Below, piece by piece: positions 34,401-45,260 of a stretch of 64,000 bases of DNA. The translations under genes were made by a program, and so were the position numbers. Every line of letters starts with the position of its first letter. The stretch's first letter is position 1. The DNA comes from Bolinopsis microptera. Lineage: Eukaryota > Ctenophora > Tentaculata > Lobata > Bolinopsidae. The notes under the pieces were generated by a model, which was given only the letters and a program-made list of their open reading frames with translations, ran no database searches and was not told the origin of the DNA. The DNA lies in assembly GCF_026151205.1 (NCBI RefSeq), contig NC_087073.1, positions 12,977,837 to 13,041,836 on the forward strand, read 5' to 3'.

Positions 34401-35897
34401 CCTCTACTGCTAGTCAGTTGTCTCTCTCTGTTCTCAACATAGTTACTCTCTCTACCTTCCCGCTGCCTCTTAACAGGTCGAGAAAACGCACCATTTGGTG
34501 TAGCACTAAGGTCTTGTCGTGTCAGTTCATTGGGACCCATGGGATGGGAGTTTGAGGTTTGTATGTCATTTCGTGTGTCCAAATGTGATGACTGCGATGA
34601 TCTTATGACAGGTTTCTGTGAAAAATGATTAACTTGTCAGATGTTGTACGAGGCAGCTCTGCTAATTGCAAACTTTGACAATTCATAATTTAAACGTAAC
34701 TTGTCTGTTGGGCACGAGAGAGGTTAAATGTTTCATTTGTTTGTCATGAACAGTAATTCCATGTCAAGTCGGTTTGTTACAATTTCCAATGATCAAATCT
34801 ACAACCGTAAGTTCACAGATTGATTAACAATACTGTCAGACCAGACAGGTCTCTTAAAAGAGGTGCTGTCTAAAAGCACTACAGACCCCCGGGTAATGAA
34901 GCTAAAGTTATGAATGAAGACAGTTACCTGGCGGAGCTGCTGAAGAGCCTTTGCTGCCATGAAAGCAGCCTGGTCAGCCTGCGAAGAAGGAGGTGACGTA
35001 CTGCCAGCTCTCTGCTTTATTGGAGACGGTCTGATAATGTGGGGTGTTATCAGTGGGGTCCTGGCTGAGGTCATGGGAACGGGTGCGTCCTCATACTGGC
35101 ACCCTGCATCTCTAGTCAGGGGAGTCACTTGCGCTCCTCTACAAACCTGGGGTCATGTTAGGGTTACTAAGATGCTAGGTTAGTCCAGGTATTTCTCTGT
35201 AAAACACTGTGCCTATTTGGTGGCTGGGTTTGAACAATAAATACTCGCATTCCAGGTTGTCTCAAACAGAGCGGATGCATGGAGACCCTGTTTAATACGA
35301 AAATCCGGGGGTGTAAGTTGTCTGTTGCTTCATTTAACACTTGTTCAGCAATCAACGGACATGGTTAAAGAGACACGGTTAATCTGACCACTGTTGTAAC
35401 CTTATTGTCTTACCTAATCTGTGTTTAAACAGTGGATTGAAATCATGATGGTATTAAAGTATCGATATGATAATTTCAACTGGGATAATCGATTATTCGT
35501 CTGACTATCGATTGAACGTTGGTCAAGATCAATGGAACACATTGGTACAGATAACTGATAAAGCTATGATTGATATTTCTCTCCAGGGCGAATAGTAAAG
35601 AAATAATCTCTACTGCACTGTTGAAGCAAACTTCTCGATCAGACTGAAGATAATTTTGCATTGTACCACACAAGAAACAAAAACAGACTAAAGAACAGAC
35701 GCACAAAACAAAAGCCCAAGAAAATAACACACAGAAAAAATACGCACAAAAGTGGCACACGTAAAATAGTCCCCGACTTACAGTATCGGAAGCAGCCTGT
35801 ATTCCACACTCCGAGGTAACAGTTGAGTCCATCATGTCTGCGTTGTGGAACTCTGTAGTCTGTGCGGGTACTGAGCTCTCCATCATCATGTGCATCC
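28214..35897 (-). CDS. Homeobox transcription factor gene (span of all exons)
   Basis: Minus-strand gene assembled from exons 35897-35782, (35418-35414), 35138-34928, 34615-33736, 31783-31635, 31398-31140, 30840-30761, 30643-30529, 28896-28556 and 28414-28214. Every junction from 35138 downstream is phase-consistent, giving about 784 aa if the first exon and the 5-nt microexon are right. The protein is a long Ser/Thr/Asn/Pro-rich, probably disordered N-terminal region, one homeodomain near residues 612-670, and a Ser/Pro/Met-rich C-terminus. It would act in the nucleus as a sequence-specific DNA-binding regulator. The homeodomain keeps Arg5, Phe8, Leu16, Tyr20, Trp48, Phe49, Gln50, Asn51 and Arg53; Gln50 with Ala54 and the RAxSRR end recall PRD-like factors, but it is too divergent to assign. 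I see no paired, POU or LIM domain. Targets are unknown. Confidence 0.85.
28556..28896 (-). CDS. Homeobox gene, homeodomain exon
   Basis: The exon runs from the acceptor ATATTTTCAG (ends at 28897) to the donor TTT|GTGAGT at 28555, 341 nt, entering at phase 1 and leaving at phase 0. It encodes the whole homeodomain: an Arg-rich arm (KRRRRTVF), helix 1 with LEEAY, and the recognition helix with the WFQNKRA motif. Asn51, the invariant base-contacting residue, is present; position 52-53 is Lys-Arg. About 45 residues of Ser/Asn/Pro-rich sequence follow. The homeodomain is not interrupted by an intron. The open frame on the opposite strand (28520-28900) is a shadow. Confidence 0.95.
29665..29740. 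promoter_or_regulatory. CACGTG + two CCAAT boxes + TATA-like site
   Basis: TCACGTGA (CACGTG at 29665-29670), ACCAATCAG at 29681-29689 and 29712-29720, and TTTTATAA near 29730 occur in one line on the plus strand. The same combination recurs elsewhere in the window, including directly upstream of the small gene at 53522. Function is inferred from motifs only. Confidence 0.4.
30366..30515. repeat. 32-bp G-rich minisatellite, about 4.7 copies
   Basis: Unit GGGGATATGTGGAGGAGGCG plus GGAAGGAAGG-type bases repeats every 32 bp (GATATG at 30371, 30403 and so on). It sits in the intron 13-160 nt downstream of the donor of homeobox exon 30529-30643, so in the transcript it is a C/T-rich tract next to a 5' splice site. 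The open frames across it (30310-30631, 30374-30619) come from the repeat. Confidence 0.9.
30529..30643 (-). CDS. Homeobox gene exon upstream of the homeodomain
   Basis: The acceptor AAATTCAG and the donor AACAACC|GTGAGT bound 115 nt, phase 0 in and phase 1 out; the split codon completes as His with the next exon. It encodes an acidic segment (EVDIESLVDSVIDEH) that may form a short amphipathic helix, followed by an Asn/Ser linker running into the homeodomain. Confidence 0.85.
30761..30840 (-). CDS. Homeobox gene internal exon (80 nt)
   Basis: The acceptor TTTATTTCAG and the donor CCAAC|GTTAGT bound 80 nt, phase 1 in and phase 0 out, in agreement with both neighbours. It encodes about 26 residues beginning FLNGMNYIRS; no domain recognised. 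Confidence 0.82.
31140..31398 (-). CDS. Homeobox gene internal exon, Ser/Thr/Leu/Asn-rich
   Basis: The acceptor CAATATTCAG and the donor TTGGAG|GTATGT bound 259 nt, phase 0 in and phase 1 out. It is low-complexity, with repeated (T/N)(S)(A/S)LNS(S/N) units, consistent with a disordered transregulatory region. No folded domain. Confidence 0.85.
31635..31783 (-). CDS. Homeobox gene internal exon, Leu-rich segment
   Basis: The acceptor TTGTTCTAG and the donor AATCAG|GTGAAT bound 149 nt, phase 1 in and phase 0 out. It encodes a hydrophobic stretch (SLMSLFQPGLM, YALLLDMI) followed by HINQQLANKQ across the junction. It might be a protein-interaction helix; no named domain. Confidence 0.85.
32230..33160 (-). 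pseudogene. LINE (non-LTR retrotransposon) ORF1 remnant
   Basis: Lies inside the 31784-33735 intron of the homeobox gene, same strand. The N-terminal part (33153-32809) is a Lys/Glu/Gln-rich coiled-coil-like region. It then continues in other frames: a segment to about 32705, then the recognisable RRM-like piece KNIMIFGLPE followed by a GLKP and a RPVKVTL word (32686-32501). After an inserted palindrome comes a Leu/Arg/Lys-rich C-terminal piece (about 32430-32280) of the kind found after the RRM in LINE-encoded ORF1 proteins. At least two frameshifts and the palindrome break it. I see no endonuclease or reverse transcriptase, so it is a truncated, dead fragment. Confidence 0.65.
32472..32532. 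repeat. 61-bp near-perfect palindrome inside the LINE remnant
   Basis: Left arm 32472-32501 (AGACTAATCGGCCAGTCAAG...) and right arm 32503-32532 are exact reverse complements around one base (32502). The right arm is ORF1 sequence, so the left arm is an inverted copy of it, a local fold-back duplication. Confidence 0.9.
33736..34615 (-). CDS. Homeobox gene, large internal exon
   Basis: The acceptor TTTTTCACAG and the donor ACTAG|GTTAGT bound 880 nt, phase 0 in and phase 1 out, about 293 residues. Basic and Ser/Thr/Arg-rich, with many Ser-Pro/Thr-Pro sites and no folded domain. One short motif is duplicated 40 residues apart: DRSFRPVTPR and DRAFRPVTPR. Without splicing, the frame ends in TAG one base past the donor, which makes it look like a complete 283-aa ORF; the donor and the matching phase of exon 31635-31783 argue for splicing. 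Confidence 0.85.
34928..35138 (-). CDS. Homeobox gene exon, Thr/Pro/Gln/Ala-rich
   Basis: It ends at the donor CGCCAG|GTAACT, phase 0, joining correctly to exon 34615-33736. The upstream acceptor is probably GGTTTGTAG at 35139-35140, entering at phase 2. It encodes a Thr/Pro-rich region and then QADQAAFMAAKALQQLRQ, a probable amphipathic helix. The entry phase does not match the only good upstream coding exon (35782-35897, phase 0) unless a small exon lies between them. Confidence 0.75.
35414..35418 (-). CDS. Candidate 5-nt microexon (ATTAG)
   Basis: On the minus strand AACACAG|ATTAG|GTAAGA gives an acceptor and a strong donor around five bases. Its length (2 mod 3) is what is needed to join the phase-0 exon 35782-35897 to the phase-2 exon 34928-35138 without a stop. 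Inferred from phase arithmetic only. An alternative is a later acceptor (CCAG|TATGAG) inside exon 34928-35138. Confidence 0.3.
35782..35897 (-). CDS. Homeobox gene, probable first coding exon
   Basis: It lies between the acceptor GTCTTGTAG and the donor GATACT|GTAAGT. The frame has ATG at 35895, two bases into the exon, followed by further Met codons (MHMMM) and a Ser/Thr/Glu-rich stretch of 38 residues. An upstream non-coding exon is implied by the acceptor. The position of the ATG and the phase conflict downstream make the exact start uncertain. Confidence 0.65.
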
Positions 35898-36971
35898 CTA
35901 CAAGACAAGTGTGTTAAGCGAGAGTGGGAGTGAAAGTGAATGTCGTGGTAGAAATCGTGGTTGAGTTTAGTAGTTATGTACGTTTGTTAGTTAAGTTGTT
36001 TAGTTTAGTAGTTGCGTGGGTTAAGTGTCTTAGCTGATCGACTTAGTTAAGTAACTTAGTTAAATAGCAGAAACGGAATCGCCATAAAATCACCGTCACA
36101 GTAACCAAACTACCGAAGTGACTAAAAAACTTTCGCGGAAATTCGCCGTAATTTGATAACATGCTTTTGGGACAAAAAGTTAGTAACGTCACGCTATGGT
36201 TTAACTGTTCAAGTACGAATTTAACAATCTTTGAGGGATATTAGGTTAGGTTGTAAACAGCAAGTTACCTAGATATCCAATTTAATGTCACACTCAACAA
36301 AGCCACTTATAGATGTAATCATCATCATATCAATGGAACTTTATTGAGCAGTTGCAAAGGAAAAAGATCATAAGCTTATATATTTATCAATCTTGTGAAA
36401 ATCTAACTTTTACCCATGCAGTTGAGCATGGTTCATTTTCATTTAAACGATCCAACACCTCTCTCGACAAGCGATTTAACTAACCTTAACAACATTGATC
36501 GATTTAGGGATTCAAATGTCAATCAGGACTTAACGGGCCCATAGCAAATTCTAGGAAAGCTTAAAATTAAAACCTTGACCAATAATACAGGCCAATAACA
36601 ACCCTCATTCACCTTGATCTTGGATCAAAGACACGTGCGACAAGACACAATCAGTGAGCACGTCAGAAAATATAATTCGAACACGAATCTTGTTTTATCA
36701 ACAATAATGATCATGTCAACTGCTTGATGGGAAGATCAGCTCAGTGTGATTTAAACGAGGCGGTTAACCTGCAAACAGGGCGGTGTGAGAGGGAGCGTGA
36801 GAAACGAGACATGCATGCCCCGGGATTTCTAATTAATGACAAGGGCTTTACAAAGTAAACAACTTAAGGGGCCGCCATAGCTCGCGGATAAACACCAAAC
36901 ACAAGCAATTACCTTAATAACATCAGCCCTCCAATCATAGAGGATATGTCGGATCGCGTGATTAGCAGCAA

Positions 36972-36999
36972 CCAATGAGGAGCAAGCAGGAGTCACGTG
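36972..36999. promoter_or_regulatory. CCAAT + TCACGTGA module
   Basis: CCAAT at 36972-36976 and CACGTG at 36994-36999, about 1.1 kb upstream of the probable first coding exon of the minus-strand homeobox gene. A candidate promoter-proximal element. Confidence 0.4.
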
Positions 37000-37703
37000 A
37001 TCAGGGAACCCTATAAGGTGAGTTAACAATTCCAGTAGACGAGAGCGAAGTGGTTATGTTACCGAGATGATGATCGTTCTACTGGAATACCCTGGCGGGT
37101 GTGTCCCCAAAACTCCAATCACCTCTTAACTTAAGTATGACAATAAGGTCCCAACTTGAAAATATTTCTCTGCTCCATTTAATCACTAAACTGATCATCA
37201 AAGCTTGCAACCTTAATCTAAACAATGAGGGCAATTTCATGGCCATCCGTACATCACTGCGATCAAATTCACACCAACGCCCACTCCCCATTTCACTCCT
37301 CACATCCCAGTTCTCCTGTCCCAACCCAAAGAGCTCCGGGTAACAAATTAATCTTGTACGAGAACTGAATACCCGGCCCCTCCAGCCAGTTGAGCGAGAA
37401 CGTTATGATTACCGACGCCCGCTTGATGGGCTGTTTTTTGCAATCAGGGATTTTTAACGCCCGAGGTTAAAAAGTCACACGTAAGCTCCAGGTTTGAATC
37501 AGATGGGCTAGAGATTGAATTAAAGCAAGGATTCAGCAAATTCCACCACTGATTTCGAGGACAACGACGACAGAGGAGGGTGAAAATTTCATCCTATTAG
37601 CCTTTTTGCGACCTAGGACATTCGGTGGAAACCTCCTTGTTAATATTAGACGAACAAGGAGTCGTCACGTGCGTGCCCCGGACCAACAAATCACAAGTGG
37701 GCA

Positions 37704-37745
37704 AATTGCACGTGCAACTAGACAAATTGCACGTGCAACTAGACA
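37704..37745. repeat. Two tandem 21-bp CACGTG-containing units
   Basis: CAAATTGCACGTGCAACTAGA occurs twice head to tail, so two CACGTG sites lie exactly 21 bp apart, on the same face of the helix. Confidence 0.8.
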
Positions 37746-40700
37746 TCAGGCAAATCCGTGATTACTTTATCAGCTGAACATTATCGGGATTTTCTAAATT
37801 GGATTGCGCAGCAGAGCTCTTGGTAAATAAAACACCCTCAGTGGCCCCCGCGCCGGGTAAATAAAACAGCCTAATACGATAGTTGCTGTATTTGTAACTT
37901 ATTAATCTTGGGCGGCAATGAGGCACTTTGAAAAGCAGGTGGGTATAAACACAAGGTGGAGAAAGCAGTCAGATGATGGTCAGTACGAGATCAGGAGAAC
38001 AAGCAACTTTCTGTAAGCTCCCTCACTCTGAGGAGGGGCCTAGTAACAGTGGGAATAAAGGGGGCACGTAACAAAGGAGCACTTTATTCCATTAGCAGGG
38101 CAGTTGTTAGGCACCTTTAGCTGCCCTCACCTTCAATGAGCCCTAGAGCGGCAACCGAGATTCTTGGGCCATTAACAACGTGTCAGGCAGCCGACACTTG
38201 ACAACTCCACCACTGACACGAATCAATTAGCTGCTCCATTGTACTAACTGGCATGTGAGGGGGTAACGCGCTCACGCGTCCCCATGACAACGAGGAACGG
38301 ACACGTGACAAGCTCGCTGAGAACAGTAGCAGTTCCTTTTATATAGTCGAGTTAGAGTTTATCAGTGCAGCAGCATGTGTGCTGTGCAGTGTGCGTGTTG
38401 CTAGACTAGCAAACCGTTTAAATTTAATGAGGATTATTTTTAGAAACAAACTTATCAAGTAACTGATTCACAATAAAAGTAGAGGCAATCGAACTTGCCA
38501 CAGGGTTTACTGTCAAAGACAAAGTGGTCGAATAATCATTAATCAAACAAAATACTAAATGGTAATTTAAACAAAAATCGCTTCCTCACCAACCTTTCAA
38601 GTTTGAATTGTCAGATATTTATTAACAAGATCACGAATCATTTAACGAAACACCACAAATAAATCTAATACCTAGCTATCGTCATTATATCTCCAATTTC
38701 CCTCAATTTAGGAACAAACACCTGGAGAGGGGTTAGAAGAAGTGGCTGGGGTATTAGCGGTTTGTAGGGGTCGTGCTGGTATCTCAATTATCAGGGGCAA
38801 CCCCGCCACAAATTAGGACAAGCCACAACGCACGTGCTGATGTTGCCGTTATTACTTTCACATTTTAACCAGCCTCACTTTCATTTGTTTTGTACTAGCT
38901 GGGTGAATCAGCCGGTAAATTAACCACAGAGCCCTCATTGTGTGTGTTATAGAATATAGATAGCACTACTATAGTACTACTACTATCAACGCGGCACGAG
39001 TAAATTGGACGGTTAAAATAGAGCACATTGTAGAGGTCCTAGCTGCTATGGTTGTGATCATCTTGATCAGCAATTATATACTGTATAGGTTACGAATAGA
39101 GGTTACGACTATTCAAGTACTCATGGGTGGACAACTCGTTTAGCCATTTTTGGAAAGACAAGTACGCCACCAAGCACCAGGGTCACCTTTAAAATGCCCA
39201 AAAATACAGTAAATCAAATTTAAGGGGAAGAATTGAGATTCTAAGAAGGTCAATAGTTTTGAGAGGCTAAAACGATAAACGCCTTAGCATCCGCAGAAAG
39301 TAACCGCGTACAGAGTTTAAAAGTGAGTTTTATGGTCGCATTATAAGCGTTTACCGTCGGAGGGGTTAACGAATGAACTACACAACAACGTTTGATTTCA
39401 TTTACACGGGTAGCGCAAAAGGTTTATAACACGACGAAAATTTGTATACGTTTTATAACCGATAAATATCATTGCAAGCAGTCGCAATTCCCTGCTTTAG
39501 TTACAAGTAAAATGCAACAACCTTTTAGTTTTGAGTTAGAATGGTAAACGACCTACCAATCACAAAGTCTGAAACTTTTGCCTCTGACGACAGAAGATGA
39601 CATAAGATTTGATTTGATCTATCATGGGTAAAGCAGGGAATCTTATTAACTCGCAGCAAAATCCGAGCGCCACGAAACGCAGTTCTGGCAAACACGACCG
39701 TTCAGTTTTTATCTTGGTAAAACTGCAGAGTGCAGATTGGCATAATGAGCATTATTCATCCGTTTATCACTGTTATAAAGTTAGAATAGTGGTGAGGCAA
39801 GATTCGGTCCATATGTTATTATATTAACAAGTTTATTTCTCGATTAAACTATTAAAGTACATGATGTATCATGTCGTTAAGTCCTGGACTAGGAAGAAGT
39901 CTCCTGATGATATGAGATGCACCACTAGGGGGCGGGGTAATTTTTTTTCCTTTTTGGTCTTTGAGTTATAAATCACAGAGAATAATTTGTAGTTTAGGCT
40001 AACTTTTCATATAAAATTAGTCTCATTCAAAAATATTGAAATTTTATCAATTTATGGGCCAAACTGGATGAAAATTCATGTACGAGTTCAGAATTTGAGC
40101 TAGACTAATTTTGGGTAAATTAAACTTATTTTTACCATTAAATAATAATAACCTGTGAATAACAAAGGAAGAAGAAACATCGGAACAGTAGAAATATATT
40201 ACAAGCAAAGCTGAATCATAACCAATTGTAGGGAAGACAAATTCGGTGCTGCAGTCAGAGCCTCGGTTGTTGCGTTAAATGCCGGTACAGTTTACGTTAT
40301 AGTTAACAAGCCAACCTACAGGATAACTCATTAAACCCCTAATAAGGTTAACAGCCATTTAACCATCCCCCAGCTTATAGGGAGTTTAGAGGCAGCAGAG
40401 CTCGACCAGGAGACCACTAAACACTCCGGGGGAGAGAGAGAGAGAGAGAGACAGAATGGAGGGGGGGGAGAGAGAGAGAGAGAGGCCGGATCTTAGGGTG
40501 AATATTAAATAAGCTTGTTAGGAAAGCCATGGCCGGGAATGATCGCTTAGAGTCATAGTAGTAATAGTATGATATTGATTAATATGATGTGGTTCTGGTT
40601 TGAAGCTGTATGGGGTAACCAGCAAACCATTAACTCACAGAATCGGATCGAGATGCTTCCCGGCCTAATTGAGGCTGGTACTAAGCGAGGTACTGGAAGA

Positions 40701-41928
40701 TTCCCGGAATTGAGAGTAAACTAAAAGGTAACACTTAGAGTACTCTAAATGGGTGTGTTATCCACATCTCTGTGATTAGATTCAATATTTAAATTTTATT
40801 TAGTTTCAATATGCAGTTATAATAATCAGCTGTGAGTGTGACGATATAACAGGGCCAGATTGTGCTGAACCTGGCCTTTGTGATTTTCTATTGGATGATC
40901 GCCATTGAGGTCAGTGACCATTTCCACTGGTAAGGTTGGTTAACTGAGAAGGCACACAAGCATAGATAGAAAAAATTGCCCATGATGAACTATTCCAAGA
41001 AAATGAAAATTATCGTTTCTCGAGAAGTTTTATACGGAAAATGCGATTAAAACTACCAAATGATGAAAATAAAACGCTCAGATTTAGTTAACAAAGTTAA
41101 ACAGTTGTTAACAAACTAGGATGTGATAAACATTTGTTGGATCTTGTAGCAGCGTAATCGCAGTTAAATAAATGACAAGAAGTTTTAAAGATCAGAAGGA
41201 ACTGTTATGAAATTTCTTTGTGACTTGTCAATTTCATAAGAATAACGCAAAGAATTCAAATGATTTATCAACAATATGTTTTATAAGGGTGATATCTGTC
41301 ACACGAAGAGTAATTATTGAAATTAAATGATATTTTCAGAAAATATCAGCTACCTGTACTGACACAAAGTCGGCATTTAAAGTCTCCTCACGATAGGTGC
41401 GGTTATTATCAGCCGAATTTTCGTTATTCAAGGAAAACACTCAGTATGCGTTATTTTTAGTTGCGATAATTCTAGTTAACATTGCGTCATTTTACACACA
41501 AATAACGCGAGGGACGGCACAGCGCACTCTAAGTCAGATTCTGTGGGCCATGTTTCAGCTCCACACGTCACGATCTGTACGTTTATGAGAAATACTTAGT
41601 GGGAATAATGGAGAAAACAGGGAGAGTTGCATTGTGGTGAAGACAATAATACTGAGAGGTACCAGAGTAGGAACCAATAATAACGCTCTCTACAGTGAAG
41701 ACAAGATGATTGGTGTTAGAGAGATTGAGAAGAACAATGAGACTCATCAGCCGCCAAGCTGAAGAAATCTAATAATGGGTAGTATAAAAGAATGGTTCAT
41801 TGCAATAAAAACCAGGGTCAACAATAGCATACGAGAGTTCAATCCAGGTTGAGGAGGGATAATCGCTTAGATCAAACCGTTACTCAGCGAGAATATCAGG
41901 CGACTAACAAGCGAGCACCTCCAACACC

Positions 41929-42002
41929 CACGTGCTGCGACATAAAATCTCTGGGATCAGTCTCGGCCAATCAGCGGCGAGTACGGAAACAAGGCGACCA
42001 AT
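41929..42002. promoter_or_regulatory. CACGTG + two CCAAT boxes
   Basis: CACGTG at 41929-41934 with GGCCAATCAGCG (CCAAT 41967-41971) and GACCAATCAGAG (CCAAT 41998-42002). Motif match only; no adjacent gene is seen. Confidence 0.35.
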
Positions 42003-44311
42003 CAGAGCACAGTTCAGGGTCACATGAGACGAGTTGAACAATTGTTTCTGGGATAGATAATCCGTAGCACAATGAGGCATGCTTTATAATAAGAGTGAGT
42101 ATTATAACAAAGCAGGTAAAACAGAGCGGGCTTCTTCCCACCGGCCTGTGTTATCGACGCAGATCGTTCAAAAAATAGGACAATAGCTCTCACAACTCCC
42201 TAACTTCTCTTATTATAACTACTCCTATGTAGTTTCAGCATAATGTTTCTTTCAATTATATCCGGACAATAGCCGGCTGATATACCAAAACTTTTCTGAA
42301 AGGCAGGATTGAATCTACTTGATAGGTGCTTAGGATTAAAATGTCATGGGTCAAATTGAACATATTTGCGCCGATGTGGTATCCACCCACTGTCCATTGA
42401 AATTTCCAACACAAAAATGTTAGCAATTTTATCGACTAACACGGCGAACAGGCACTCATGGTTATTATTATTAAACTGTTATTGTGATGATACAAAATTT
42501 CACGACACAACCCACGTACGTTTAGCAATTTTCAAAGAAATTTTTGCAAACATGATGTAATCAAAATCTGTAGAAAAGATAAAATAAATTATTAACTCTT
42601 TATGGCAAGATTGTATTTGTATTGTTTGTATGGGACAGCCGAATCATGTATAGTTTTATACTTCATATTTTTCGTCCTCCCTGTTTTATTGCTCGATAAA
42701 ACTATTTCTGTCAAAATGGTCTGAAATTTTAAATAATATTCCATAAAAAAGTAAAGCTTTAAGACATTCGAAAAATATTCATGACCTAAAGTTTCACAAT
42801 AGTGATCTTGATCATTTTAAATCGCTCGACCTGGTTCAGACGCGCATCTTATTTGTTTGTGTGCATATATTTGTGTGCATCAAAGTTTTTGCACCTATTT
42901 TTTTTCAGAAATAGGGGCGCTTTTAATCCCGAATAACTTAACTCTTGTAATACAACAGCACTATAGATCGTTGAAACTCGTTGAAACTGTTCTAAATAAA
43001 TTGAAAAATAGTCGATGCATTATAAACCATAGATACCCAATATTTTGTGCTGAATTAAAAGATCAGTCCTCGCAAATAATGTTGTAAGAACGTACTAATA
43101 ATATCGTTGGATCACCCTTGCTGCTTGCGACCCTTAACAATCATTAATAATACAAGTGTTATAGCTCTCTGCTCTAACTCAAGCGATCTACGTAAGTTGA
43201 AACTTGCATAACGATTGTATCGTTAACAGCGGATACAACAGCTCATTCACTTTCCTAGAAACTCAGTTACTGTGTATTAATAGTATTACCGAGGAATTAC
43301 AAAGTAAGTTTTTATTGAATTTTATTACATTCTGTTAGGCCCTCAGATAGTGAACTTTGGAATAGTTACTGCTGAATCGGTAAGCCGTTTGCATCTAATG
43401 CTTTCTCATATAGCATTGAAGTTGAACCCTGAGTAAGTATTGCTACTCGGCCATCGGGGCTATAATGGCGAAACAATGGAAAGAAAATACAAATGTAAAA
43501 AGTATCTGGAACGATTTAATAGTGAGGTCGGGAAGTACCAAAAAATATGAATAATTCGTTATCTGCTCGTTTAAAATTGAGGAAACTTATTTGAAAACTT
43601 CCACAAATCCTGGAATACAAATGCACGAAATAAAGAAAGTACGGATAACCAATCTGTGGTCCACAGTAAACGATCTCAAAATATCACCAAATAATACATT
43701 ATAGAAACATGTACAAATATAATTAGCTCAGATCAAGCGGGTCTAGAAATAGAATAACGAGAGCTTGTTAAATTAACAGAGTCACGACATGAGCAGAGCG
43801 ACCAGGAGAGAGAGCGGACTGTGGTAAAAGTAACATGGCAGTAATATCAACTAATAAACAATAAAATATCAACTTAACGCCAACTAAAACAACACTTCAA
43901 CAGCTGATAACAACTATGAGCGAGGTACAAGTTCTGCTAGACCCAAGAAGTACTAGCGGTAACACGTTAGTCAGGACCGATCCACAATACGGGTGGACGA
44001 AGGTCGGTTACAGATCTGGGGAATAACAAGCAAGGTGTGGGAGGTATCGATATGTGTTCAAATAGCTTTGGTTAGCTGATGAACCAGAGAGAGATGCGGC
44101 TAAAGATATAATTTGATTTGCGATGGGTAAGAGTGGGGAGCTAACGAGATTAGTTAGCGGGCCTCTACCTCTCCAAGCAGGACTAGCCCGGGGCGGGGTG
44201 AGCTGAAACTTGTTGCCACTAAACAAATAGCACTGATCTGGCACAAAGTTACAGTGTGTCACAAATATATCGCATAACAGCTTTATTCGGAACGTAGAGG
44301 ACTGCCCGGCG

Positions 44312-44780
44312 TGATTGGCCGGGGGGAGGGCGTGGGGTCACGTGACCCTGGATCAAGCCCCGGAGTGGAGCAGGGGGAACTGGGGGTGATCCATCTGAAG
44401 TACTCCGTCTCACTTACAAGCGATCTTCTACACGGGACATGATCAAATGAGCAGTAATTATCAATTACCCCCATTCCCGCGGAGGAGCACTATAAAAGAA
44501 ACGATCCCCACCTCTACAAGTATCACATCGTCAAGCACAAAACATCCCACCAGCCATTACCTAACACACCACGTGACTCTCCAACACGTAGCGTTCCTCC
44601 CCGCTCATTGGCCCGACCAAAGTGGCAAGCTCTCCCATTGGTGGAGGAGTTATGTTGGAGTAGAGGGAGCTTGTCATGCACCCTAACTCGAGTAACAAGG
44701 ACCGCCTTGTTAGGTGCTTGTACGACTAAATTGACACGTGTAGCTCGCGCATGATCACGTGCGATATAGCTGGTCACGTG
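44312..44780. promoter_or_regulatory. Dense CACGTG/ATTGG cluster
   Basis: CACGTG at 44339, 44570, 44735, 44756 and 44775, and ATTGG (reverse CCAAT) at about 44314, 44607 and 44637, all within 470 bases and GC-richer than the surroundings. This is the densest group in the window. The opposed open frames here (44283-44474, 44447-44686, 44523-44777) show no domain. Confidence 0.45.
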
Positions 44781-45181
44781 GGTGGGGTCAGCCAGCAGCT
44801 AATAGGCGTTCTTTAGACGGGTCTGATTGCGGTGGAACGTCCTACCAATTACTTGCTTGATTCGAGCATTAGCAGATTGGTAAACTGCTCCACCAACTCC
44901 TACGCCAGCTGGCTTTTTTGAAAGTAATAATTTGATTGAAATTAAGAAATTAGGGAAGGATGGAAGATAAAGGAGCGTTACGATCAATTAATGTGCCACT
45001 TTGACAGTGTGATAGCCTGGCCGGTCTATCATTCTAACAACAAGCAGTATAGGAGGAGGGACCCTGGTCATTATCTCTAAGCTGTAATCTAACAACAAGC
45101 AGGAGGGAGTTAGAGGTCTGATCATGATCTCAACAACAACAACAACAACAACTAGCAGAAACAACCGCTCACAATAATAAA

Positions 45182-45260
45182 GTGACTGTTGGGGGTGGTG
45201 ACTGTTAGGGGTGGTGACTGTTGGGGGTGGTGACTGTTGGGGGTGGTGACTGTTACAGGT
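45182..45260. repeat. 16-bp tandem repeat, 5 copies
   Basis: GTGACTGTTGGGGGTG repeated head to tail, with TAGG and ACAG variants in two copies. Confidence 0.9.

Larger units (their letters stand above)
35898..44311. other. Gene-poor stretch 5' of the homeobox gene
   Basis: No coding exon is supported. It holds CACGTG and CCAAT motif groups (36972-36999 and 41929-42002, plus single sites at about 36633, 37669, 38302 and 38831), a tandem pair of CAAATTGCACGTGCAACTAGA at about 37704-37745, and GA-rich microsatellite runs at 40432-40451 and 40469-40484. It may contain the promoter and 5' UTR exon of the homeobox gene. Confidence 0.45.

Noticed and set aside
33731-34582. A complete 283-aa minus-strand protein
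   Set aside because: The frame has no ATG at its start, begins inside an acceptor-bounded exon, and its stop lies one base past a good donor that joins in phase to the next homeobox exon.
44008-44777. Opposed ORFs in the GC-richer segment
   Set aside because: They overlap on both strands, show no domain, and lie within the CACGTG/ATTGG cluster; open frames there follow from base composition.
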